A stretch of 31,723 nucleotides of DNA from a virus. The stretch lies in IMG/VR virus record IMGVR_UViG_3300025585_000119, positions 1 to 31,723 of that record. One strand, 5' to 3'. Below are positions 7,245-12,350 of this stretch, piece after piece (within the stretch, counting starts at the first letter, position 1; the number at the start of each line of letters is the position of its first letter). Below the pieces are notes generated by a model. That model did not search any database and had not been told where the DNA came from. It saw only the letters and a program-made list of their open reading frames with translations. A program made the position numbers and the translations under genes.

Positions 7245-7407
7245 TTAATACCTCTTCTCTAAAGATCTTGAATGATTTTGGCCCATCAAAACACATTTGA
7301 TAGGTTCCATCCGTCAACTTTCTGAAGCTCACTTTCAACTGGTGGTCCGGGTTGGTTTCACTCCAGATCACCACTTTTTCATCTATGTCCCGCTTAAGAA
7401 TTAACAT
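7219..7407 (-). CDS. csrA: CsrA-like RNA-binding regulator
   Basis: This 62-residue protein has the layout of CsrA/RsmA, a homodimeric protein that binds GGA motifs in mRNA leaders and blocks or stabilises translation. The N terminus MLILKRDIDEKVVIW corresponds to the MLILTRRVGETLMIG strand pair, and the end FREEVLNERI matches the conserved HREEIYxRI with the key Arg retained. The middle (LKVSFRKLTDGTYQMCFDGP) is divergent. An upstream in-frame ATG at 7425 would make 68 residues, but the ATG at 7407 is preceded by GAGGAGG with nine bases of spacing, so I prefer it. It overlaps the previous gene by 14 bases and the annealing-protein gene by 26. Phage-carried CsrA copies are uncommon. It could regulate phage leaders or host mRNAs. 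Confidence 0.8.
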   Translation of the reverse strand: MLILKRDIDEKVVIWSETNPDHQLKVSFRKLTDGTYQMCFDGPKSFKIFREEVLNERIAGAK

Positions 7408-7618
7408 CCCTGTTTTCCTCCTCATCTATGTCGTTTAGGCCTTCTTCATGAATGACCGCCAGGTATTCCACTATGGTTTCCAGATGCTTAGAAATCCTCC
7501 TTTCAAGGGTTCTTTGTTCCCGGAAAGTATTTTCCGGGTGCAATTGTGATGAATACTCAAAAACCTTAGTCATTAGGTCTGCAAGTAGATTTGCCATAGG
7601 CCTACTAATCCTTGCCAT
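7394..7618 (-). CDS. Small helical protein, first gene of the early operon
   Basis: This 74-residue protein is not recognised. It looks all-helical and rather charged: a first helix (MANLLADLMTKVFEYSSQL), a basic middle (EQRTLERRISKHLETIVEYL) and an acidic tail (DIDEEENRDVNS). There is no membrane segment or cysteine motif. A strong GGAGG at 7626-7630 precedes its ATG, and a promoter-like pair lies just upstream, so it is probably the first gene of the leftward early transcript. Its end overlaps the csrA-like gene by 14 bases, coupling the two. The size and position are those of small early regulators or anti-host proteins, but no specific activity can be assigned. Confidence 0.6.
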   Translation of the reverse strand: MARISRPMANLLADLMTKVFEYSSQLHPENTFREQRTLERRISKHLETIVEYLAVIHEEGLNDIDEEENRDVNS

Positions 7619-7638
7619 TGGTGTTCCTCCATAAACTT

Positions 7639-7720
7639 AATTTATCTTTATTGTCTGCTTTTGTCAGTTTGGATTGTGGCTGACAAATGTTTTTGGTTGT
7701 CTGACATCAGGCTGATGTCA
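7639..7720 (-). promoter_or_regulatory. Candidate early promoter with nested operator-like repeats
   Basis: On the minus strand a -35-like CTGACA (7667-7662) and a -10-like TAAATT (7644-7639) are separated by exactly 17 bases. They would start transcription about 20 bases before the early operon's first start codon. The same stretch holds an 8-bp inverted repeat, TTTGTCAG (7660-7667) with CTGACAAA (7680-7687). A stronger 9-bp inverted repeat, TGACATCAG-G-CTGATGTCA, lies at 7702-7720 and overlaps the stop of the winged-helix-like gene. This looks like a repressor-controlled promoter. The hexamers assume a sigma-70-type consensus. Confidence 0.5.
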
Positions 7721-8011
7721 TCTATTGAGTTGGTAGCCGTTCCTGGTCTTGATAAGGATCAATCTTTCCACCAAGTCAGCCAGCTTGGATCTGAATGTGC
7801 TGCTGTTTTCCAGATCCAAGGCATTGGATATCCCCTTGGATGTAAGGCAACCAGTCTTCACAGTCTGGATTATTAGACTTTCCAATTCTGTGAATTTCTT
7901 CCAATGCTTTGGCCATTTGCGTTTAGGCTTGGGATGTTGTTTTTTAATAAGGCCATCCATGGCCTGGGCATCATCCTTGTGTATCCTGATCTGATCTTCC
8001 TGATGTGACAT
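7718..8011 (-). CDS. Small winged-helix-like DNA-binding protein, candidate repressor or excisionase
   Basis: This 97-residue protein has a charged, lysine-rich N-terminal half (KKQHPKPKRKWPKHWKK). It is followed by a compact domain (residues 42-97: TELESLIIQTVKTGCLTSKGISNALDLENSSTFRSKLADLVERLILIKTRNGYQLNR) that reads as a winged helix: two helices, a recognition-like helix and a beta hairpin. The family is not recognised. It lies between the integrase and the early promoter, with a 9-bp inverted repeat at its own 3' end, so it is the best candidate for a lysogeny regulator, excisionase or autorepressor here. No CI- or Cro-like gene is visible elsewhere. Its ATG has AAAGGA seven to eight bases upstream. 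The fold call is moderate and the role is context only. Confidence 0.55.
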   Translation of the reverse strand: MSHQEDQIRIHKDDAQAMDGLIKKQHPKPKRKWPKHWKKFTELESLIIQTVKTGCLTSKGISNALDLENSSTFRSKLADLVERLILIKTRNGYQLNR

Positions 8012-8043
8012 GTTGAGAATCCTTTCATTTCATTAAGGGTGGG

Positions 8044-8943
8044 TTAATTAATATTTAAAGCCTTGATCAGTTCAGCAGTAGCTGCTGACTGACCTACATA
8101 ATGAGAGGTCATGGATTGGTTCGTGTGACCGAGCAGGACTCTGGCAGCCTCCAGCCCGTGTTGCTGTTGGATCTGCCTTGCCCTTCCGTTCCTGATACCT
8201 CTCAGGCTCCATCCTGAATGTTTGAGGATTCCCTTCTTGGTTAAATGTACTGTACATTTTTTCACTATCCGCTGGTAGGTTAGCCGTGAAATAAATCCCT
8301 TTTTATTTTTTTTGGAAGGAAAATAATATCCAGATGATCCAGGGACCATGGCATCCAAAATAGACATTGCTGCCTGTCCTAGAAAAAGGATTCTTTGGTC
8401 ACCTCTCCAGCTTCCCTTGTGATTGCTAAGGTGCCACAAAGTAAGGTCAGGGTTTACCCTTTCCAATTCATTGGCATTTATCTGCACAATTTCATTTGGC
8501 CTGGCAGCCGTGTGCCAATGCAGCTGAATCAACTGCTGGATGGGAATGGGCAGATGTGGAATGATTTCCTGAAGGTCAGTCCACTGAACAGCCTTGGTCC
8601 TGACAGGTGGCCTTCCCTGCCTGGGATTAGGCTGCCAGATGGATTTGCAGGCTAAGAATGTGGACTGGCTGACCTGACCCCTCTCCCAGGCAAAGCCCAC
8701 CCACCTGATGATTTTGTTCAGGTATTCCCTGATAGTCTTCCTGCTAAGTCCCAGCCCAATCATGTGATCCCTGAATTTCCTAATGTGTTGGACTGTCAGT
8801 CTTTTCAGGCTTAGGTCACCAGGGACAATCTGCAAAAACTTTTTGTGACAACACCTGTGGGTTGTCAGTTCTGTGGAATTCTGCAGATAGGTCTGCAGGT
8901 AGTTAAGAAATTCATCAAACGAAACTGAGACAGTGGACAACAT
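8044..8943 (-). CDS. int: Tyrosine-type phage integrase
   Basis: This 299-residue tyrosine recombinase catalyses integration at the attP next door. An N-terminal SAM-like core-binding domain (residues 5-95) precedes the catalytic domain (about 120-299). The first catalytic Arg is Arg148 in TAARPNEIVQI, the second Arg248 in WSLRGIRNG, followed by His273 in LLGHTNQSM and the nucleophile Tyr282 in SHYVG. The usual HxxR box reads WSLR, so its first histidine is replaced by tryptophan. I chose the ATG at 8943 because GGAGG lies eight bases upstream; a TTG at 8958 would add five residues but lacks a site. The ribosome binding site lies within one of the repeated arm-like motifs, so integrase binding could block its own translation or transcription region. 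The stop is 32 bases before the winged-helix-like gene. Confidence 0.93.
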   Translation of the reverse strand: MLSTVSVSFDEFLNYLQTYLQNSTELTTHRCCHKKFLQIVPGDLSLKRLTVQHIRKFRDHMIGLGLSRKTIREYLNKIIRWVGFAWERGQVSQSTFLACKSIWQPNPRQGRPPVRTKAVQWTDLQEIIPHLPIPIQQLIQLHWHTAARPNEIVQINANELERVNPDLTLWHLSNHKGSWRGDQRILFLGQAAMSILDAMVPGSSGYYFPSKKNKKGFISRLTYQRIVKKCTVHLTKKGILKHSGWSLRGIRNGRARQIQQQHGLEAARVLLGHTNQSMTSHYVGQSAATAELIKALNIN

Positions 8944-8946
8944 GGT

Positions 8947-9081
8947 TCCATCCTCCAAACAAGTTACTGGGCAAACCTAGAGGATGGACTAGGTATCTTG
9001 GTTCGGGACCAAGAGGTCGCAGGTTCAAATCCCGTTACCCCGACTGGAACCAAATAGATATGACTTAGGCTCCATCCTCTA
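8947..9081. other. attP: attP region: tRNA-Pro 3' half as core plus arm-type motifs
   Basis: Bases 8996-9043 match the 3' half of a tRNA-Pro. There is a perfect anticodon stem TCTTGG/CCAAGA with loop TTCGGGA (anticodon CGG at 9004-9006), a variable loop, a T-arm GCAGG-TTCAAAT-CCCGT with an A-C mismatch, and the acceptor end TACCCCG plus A. Many integrases use such tRNA ends as att cores. An 11-bp motif TCCATCCTCYA flanks it: at 8947-8957, inverted at 8978-8988, and direct at 9071-9081. These resemble integrase arm-binding sites. Because phage genes lie on both sides, this should be attP rather than attL or attR. The host gene targeted is inferred to be tRNA-Pro(CGG). Confidence 0.75.
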
Positions 9082-9134
9082 ACTAAGTGGATGGTATTGG
9101 AATAGTTAACCAAGTGTCAAGATTATTTTAAAAT

Positions 9135-9440
9135 TTACTTCATCTCAGGTGGAACCAACCCCACATCATCCGGGTGATGGATGTGTGTGTTATTGATCCA
9201 TCTTAATCGCATCACCTCAATTTTTTCAGGAGATCCGGGTGGATGATTGGTTGGCTTTTCAGGAAGCTTGGTTGGGGTTTTTAAGGCTTCATTCTTGTCT
9301 TCCCGGTCTACCCTAAACTTGGTCTTAATCTTGAATTTTTGGGCCTTTGGATGCTGATAACATGCAAGGCAAAGATAGCGTGATTTGTGTGGTTTAATCT
9401 TAAGACATGATAGACACTGAATCATCCTGACTGTTGCCAT
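9135..9440 (-). CDS. Small zinc-ribbon protein, last gene of the late region
   Basis: This protein of about 101 residues begins with two CxxC pairs (CLSC and CLAC, about 17 residues apart) forming a zinc ribbon. A basic, proline-rich linker follows, then a C-terminal segment (PGSPEKIEVMRLRWINN, then HHPDDVGL) that I associate with small planctomycete proteins. No enzymatic motif is seen. The zinc ribbon suggests nucleic-acid or protein contact. The start is uncertain: GTG at 9446, ATG at 9440 and ATG at 9425 are all in frame and none has a strong ribosome binding site; I use 9440. It is separated by 31 bases from the HNH gene and ends about 50 bases from attP. I see no convincing terminator behind it. 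Confidence 0.6.
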   Translation of the reverse strand: MATVRMIQCLSCLKIKPHKSRYLCLACYQHPKAQKFKIKTKFRVDREDKNEALKTPTKLPEKPTNHPPGSPEKIEVMRLRWINNTHIHHPDDVGLVPPEMK

Positions 9441-9471
9441 GGTCACTCATGGTTGCCACTTCCGTGTGTAG

Positions 9472-9789
9472 TTATTTAGATGGTCTGGTCTCTATTTTCC
9501 GATAGAACCTCTTAACATCCATTATCACATTTGGATTGTAGGAAGACCAGCTTAGCAGGTGTCCCCAGACAAAGTGACATTTCCCTGGACCATTGCAAAG
9601 GGTGACCAGGTTATCCCATTCCAGTTCCCTTTTGTCCCCATCAGGAAATGAATAGGGATAGATGTGATGCACCTCCATCTGGGTTGGCTTGGTGTTCCCA
9701 CATGCTGCACAAAATGGATTTTGTGTCAGGAATTTTTTCCTGAGACTTGGCCATTTGGTGGACCTTGGTTTCCCGCCAAAAACTTTCAT
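9472..9789 (-). CDS. HNH endonuclease of the late accessory cassette
   Basis: This 105-residue protein is a compact HNH nuclease. A first zinc pair CAAC (about residues 28-31) is followed by the catalytic EVHHIYPYSFPDGD, then NLVTLC and the final CHFVWGHLLSWSSYNPNV, which supplies the last histidine and a conserved GHL..W.SYNP tail. That tail is a feature I associate with small HNH proteins in Planctomycetota. It differs from the terminase-linked HNH protein at the window edge, so the phage has two unrelated copies. The ATG at 9789 lies one base after the upstream stop; a TTG at 9822 is in frame but would overlap. The function may be nicking of phage or host DNA, or a homing-like remnant. The fold is secure, the role open. 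Confidence 0.8.
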   Translation of the reverse strand: MKVFGGKPRSTKWPSLRKKFLTQNPFCAACGNTKPTQMEVHHIYPYSFPDGDKRELEWDNLVTLCNGPGKCHFVWGHLLSWSSYNPNVIMDVKRFYRKIETRPSK

Positions 9790-9790
9790 G

Positions 9791-10090
9791 TTAGAAAGCT
9801 GCCATGAGAATCTTAAGAGCAATTCTCAGGACAATCACCCAGGGCACCATCATCACCCTGCCATCCTTTGATGCCAGAAGGTTTTCCAGCATTTCAGCAG
9901 CTTCATCACTGGTGCAGTCTATGTCACCAATGACCTTGGGTTCCTCTGGTGTCACCTGGGCTGCAGCATAGCCCGCCAAATTCCATGCTGCATTTACCAC
10001 TGATTTCAAAGGGACATCCTTGCCCCTAAGTTTATCTATGATCAGTGCTATCCCTTCATAGGGCAGATCTTGTGGGAATGGGTAAAGCAT
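9791..10090 (-). CDS. Small protein with C-terminal membrane segment
   Basis: This 99-residue protein has a soluble N-terminal part (residues 1-75) with short helices and an acidic stretch (IDCTSDEAAEMLENLLA), and ends in a hydrophobic segment (VMMVPWVIVLRIALKILMAAF) long enough to cross a membrane once. It is coupled to the holin-like gene upstream by TAATG. Position and topology suggest a role in lysis, such as a spanin-like, antiholin or pinholin partner, but no lipobox or spanin pattern is seen. I do not recognise a named family. The AAGGGGG ribosome binding site lies inside the end of the upstream gene. Confidence 0.6.
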   Translation of the reverse strand: MLYPFPQDLPYEGIALIIDKLRGKDVPLKSVVNAAWNLAGYAAAQVTPEEPKVIGDIDCTSDEAAEMLENLLASKDGRVMMVPWVIVLRIALKILMAAF

Positions 10091-10341
10091 TATGCCCCCT
10101 TGTTTTGGCTGATCTTATTAGCCAGATTGATGATTTGTGAATTCTGGTCTGCTTGAGTGCTGCAGATTTTATCTATGCTGTTTTCAAGACGATCCAAAAA
10201 CAGCAGGTGTCTTTGGTGCAGTGGCATTACTATGTTATGACCAAACCATTTAAGGGTTTGAAACACACCATAGGACAGGCCCACCAATGCTGCCACTGGC
10301 AGCCCTAGTTTTTCAATGATAGTTATCCAATCAGCCCCCAC
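10090..10341 (-). CDS. Holin-like single-span membrane protein
   Basis: Starting at GTG 10341, this 83-residue protein has one clear membrane segment near the N terminus (IIEKLGLPVAALVGLSYGVFQTLKWFG). A basic turn follows, then an amphipathic C-terminal helix (residues 45-80) with heptad-like spacing. That layout, a short N terminus, one membrane helix and a charged helical tail, fits a class of small phage holins. The GTG is preceded by AAGGGGG at six-base spacing and overlaps the upstream stop by 11 bases. The longest frame begins at an ATG at 10437, which would add 32 residues inside the upstream gene. It sits two genes after the papain-like peptidase, suggesting it releases that enzyme or disrupts the membrane. 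The holin call is inference. Confidence 0.6.
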   Translation of the reverse strand: MGADWITIIEKLGLPVAALVGLSYGVFQTLKWFGHNIVMPLHQRHLLFLDRLENSIDKICSTQADQNSQIINLANKISQNKGA

Positions 10342-10561
10342 AGCATCCCCCTTTGGATCTGATCCTAAATGACCGAAATCTGGAAAGTCTTTCCATGGAT
10401 GGCTTGGTGCTGACCTGTCCACAGGATTTGCACCCATCCACAGATTTTGTCACCTGCTGGTGAAACTTCCTGCACTCAGCACAAGATGAATCTTTCACTG
10501 CTTCTGCCACTGCTCGATCAGCTTCTATGGATGCCAAAACTGCTGCCAAAACTAAGTCCAT
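10331..10561 (-). CDS. Small cysteine-rich protein
   Basis: This 76-residue protein starts at an ATG with AAGGGGA six bases upstream. It has an alanine-rich helical N terminus (MDLVLAAVLASIEADRAVAEAV), two CxxC pairs (CAEC near residue 28, CKSC near residue 43), a basic arginine-rich stretch (ERLSRFRSFRIRSKGG) and a final CCGG. The cysteine pairs probably hold zinc. The N-terminal helix is amphipathic rather than clearly membrane-spanning. It lies directly between the papain-like peptidase gene and the holin-like gene, with an 11-base overlap into the latter, so it belongs to the late cassette. I do not recognise the family; a longer frame upstream runs antisense-free through the peptidase gene and is unlikely to be used. 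Confidence 0.55.
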   Translation of the reverse strand: MDLVLAAVLASIEADRAVAEAVKDSSCAECRKFHQQVTKSVDGCKSCGQVSTKPSMERLSRFRSFRIRSKGGCCGG

Positions 10562-10571
10562 ATAAATCCCC

Positions 10572-11483
10572 TTAGATAAACCAATCCAACTTCTGTGCGG
10601 GAAATCCCGCAAAATTAGACAGGGAAAACACCTCCCCTGTCCTGCACATCCAATCGATTTCAATCGCCTTGATCCAGAATCCACCAGCAGGCTCGCCATA
10701 ATTGCCTGGGCTGGTGCCGTGACTGTGTCCCCAACTGTTTTGAATCCAGAATATTTCCCCAAATTCTGGATGGTTCACCCACCCAAGGCATGACATCTGA
10801 TGACCCCAAGTAGTTACCTTCCTGTTTAGCAGGATGGCTGGATTTCCCTTGATGGGTGGGGACATTTCCCCACCCCAGTTGGAAGCACAGGTGATGGGAT
10901 AACCATTAATCAGGGATATTCTGCAATCATCTGCTGAATGCAGCCTGGCTGAAGATTTGACCAGGTGTTTTCTGGCTGGTGTCAGGAATTTTTCTGGGAT
11001 GTGTTCCCCATCTGACCATTCCAGTTCCACCTTTTCACCCCAGATAAGTGACCCATCAGCCACCTTGTATTTTGGCACATCTGGATGATTGGCTGGAAGC
11101 ACACCATATTTTTGAATGGCTTCAATGGCAGCACTTCCAAACGATCCTTCACCCCTTCCATGGAGACCACCTATTTCCCTGCTTTTTCCATAGGGCAATA
11201 GCCAGAATGGGCAGGTTGGATCTTCAAGTTGGCCTAGCTGGTGGACTTCCACAGATTCAAGGCACCAAAGTGCCATGCCCAAACCACAGCCCACACAGGA
11301 CCCGGTTTGCTGGTAGAAAGGCTTGTGGTTTTTAATAAATTTATAAAGCAGTGCTTCCTTGGGTGTGTCATATTTGCCCTTGATTGCAAAGGCTGGCATT
11401 CGTGATTGGATTCTGGCATCCACATCAGTCTGGTATGGTGTCCTGTCCTCAGGCTGGATCCATCCCAGATTAGTAGGTGGCAT
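10572..11483 (-). CDS. Papain-like (C1 family) cysteine peptidase
   Basis: This 303-residue protein carries the papain triad in order. The oxyanion/nucleophile region QQTGSCVGCG puts the catalytic Cys at 63 with Gln58/59 before it. His228 lies in TTWGHQMSCLGW, and Asn249 in FWIQNSWGHSHG with the following Gly-rich turn. Papain-like enzymes cleave peptide bonds in proteins. Phages seldom carry them, although C1-like proteins occur in planctomycete genomes. There is no signal peptide or propeptide, so it would act in the cytoplasm or need a holin to exit. It sits two genes upstream of the holin-like gene, in the place where an endolysin would be expected. The ATG at 11483 has no visible Shine-Dalgarno sequence; translation may depend on coupling to the upstream gene, three bases away. 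Confidence 0.85.
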   Translation of the reverse strand: MPPTNLGWIQPEDRTPYQTDVDARIQSRMPAFAIKGKYDTPKEALLYKFIKNHKPFYQQTGSCVGCGLGMALWCLESVEVHQLGQLEDPTCPFWLLPYGKSREIGGLHGRGEGSFGSAAIEAIQKYGVLPANHPDVPKYKVADGSLIWGEKVELEWSDGEHIPEKFLTPARKHLVKSSARLHSADDCRISLINGYPITCASNWGGEMSPPIKGNPAILLNRKVTTWGHQMSCLGWVNHPEFGEIFWIQNSWGHSHGTSPGNYGEPAGGFWIKAIEIDWMCRTGEVFSLSNFAGFPAQKLDWFI

Positions 11484-11485
11484 GA

Positions 11486-12148
11486 TTATTTAGTTATTCG
11501 TTCAAAGACTGTTGAAATTTCCATTAATTTTTTGGACATGGATTTTCTTAAGTTGTCATCCAGTTCCTTGGATGGATCCTCAGGAAATCCTGACCCTTGT
11601 AATTCCAATTGTAATCTGGATCTTATTTCCCGCAAATCTGAAGGATTTAACACCCTTGCAACTGCTTCCTTGGCCAGAATCAACACCTCCCCTGCAGTTT
11701 TTACTTCATCCCCTAGAACTGCCTTGCCAAGGCTGTTATAGATGGCAGCCAGCTTGATTGCCTTTTCCTGTTTTCCTGCTTCATTCAAGGCTTTATAGAC
11801 TGCTTTCAGGTCCCTTTCCAATTTCCCAAGATTCTCTGGATCTGGGGTTGGATCAGAATCCCCAATGATCACAGTGGTGATGGCTGGTTTGGATGCTGCA
11901 TCCCCTTTGGCAGCATAGGCCAAGACCCTGAATTTCCCAGGGCTGTTTGCGCTGACCACTGCTGTGGTGGTGTCTCGCAATAACTCCACTGGAAACAGGT
12001 TCAGCCCTTGATCCAGCACCACCCACTGCACACTTTTGCAATCGGTTGATGAAGGAATGGAAATAAAAGCCCCTGGCTGACCATGGATCTCAGGTGGCAG
12101 GGTGACCTGCTGACCAAAGGATAATAAGAGGAATGGTATTAGGTTCAT
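11486..12148 (-). CDS. Secreted-looking protein with beta domain and helical tail
   Basis: This 220-residue protein opens with a short hydrophobic stretch (MNLIPFLLLSFG) that could be a weak signal peptide. Residues 15-95 form a beta-rich, immunoglobulin-like domain: LPPEIHGQPGAFISIP, KSVQWVVLDQGLNLFPVELL, TTAVVSANSPGKFRVLAYAA. A proline linker (GDSDPTPDPEN) joins it to a helical C-terminal half (about 105-220). This combination resembles proteins I associate with Planctomycetota and their prophages, where it often neighbours papain-like peptidases and small HNH proteins. No catalytic motif is visible. It lies directly upstream of the peptidase gene, so it may help export or target the lytic complex, or be a structural or surface protein. 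The ribosome binding site is weak. Family resemblance is from memory. Confidence 0.6.
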   Translation of the reverse strand: MNLIPFLLLSFGQQVTLPPEIHGQPGAFISIPSSTDCKSVQWVVLDQGLNLFPVELLRDTTTAVVSANSPGKFRVLAYAAKGDAASKPAITTVIIGDSDPTPDPENLGKLERDLKAVYKALNEAGKQEKAIKLAAIYNSLGKAVLGDEVKTAGEVLILAKEAVARVLNPSDLREIRSRLQLELQGSGFPEDPSKELDDNLRKSMSKKLMEISTVFERITK

Positions 12149-12150
12149 GA

Positions 12151-12342
12151 TTATACCTGTGCATCAAAGTAGATTTTAAGTAGTCGTTTTAACTGAACAA
12201 CCTTTTGCGCTATGTCACTGCCATCCTCAAAGAAGTCGGCATCATTAATGGTTTTCTTTTTGGTGCGATTGATGAATGTGACATTAAAGCCTGCTGCTGG
12301 GCTTTGATCGTTCTGGACTATTTCGCTAATTAGTATTTCCAT
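12151..12342 (-). CDS. Small protein downstream of the tail fibre, unknown function
   Basis: From the ATG at 12342, chosen because AGGA lies six bases upstream, this is a 63-residue protein. A longer frame to 12384 would run into the tail fibre gene. It is a small beta-rich sequence (MEILISEIV, AGFNVTFINRT) followed by an acidic turn (DADFFEDGSD) and a helix (IAQKVVQLKRLLKIYF). It does not resemble a chaperone or enzyme that I can name. The position immediately after the collar-domain fibre would suit a tail-fibre assembly factor, or it may be the first gene of the late accessory cassette. Two bases separate it from the next gene. Confidence 0.55.
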   Translation of the reverse strand: MEILISEIVQNDQSPAAGFNVTFINRTKKKTINDADFFEDGSDIAQKVVQLKRLLKIYFDAQV

Positions 12343-12350
12343 GATGGTTC

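Noticed and set aside
8944-8958. TTG start for the integrase, five residues longer
   Set aside because: The ATG at 8943 has GGAGG at a good distance, while the TTG has no ribosome binding site.
8968-9043. A complete functional tRNA-Pro gene
   Set aside because: Only the 3' half fits; the 5' half lacks U8 and a good D-arm, has acceptor mismatches, and the T-stem has an A-C mismatch. An attP core is the better explanation.
10562-10762. Longer N terminus for the small cysteine-rich protein
   Set aside because: The extension overlaps the conserved C-terminal part of the papain-like peptidase in another frame; the ATG at 10561 has a strong ribosome binding site.
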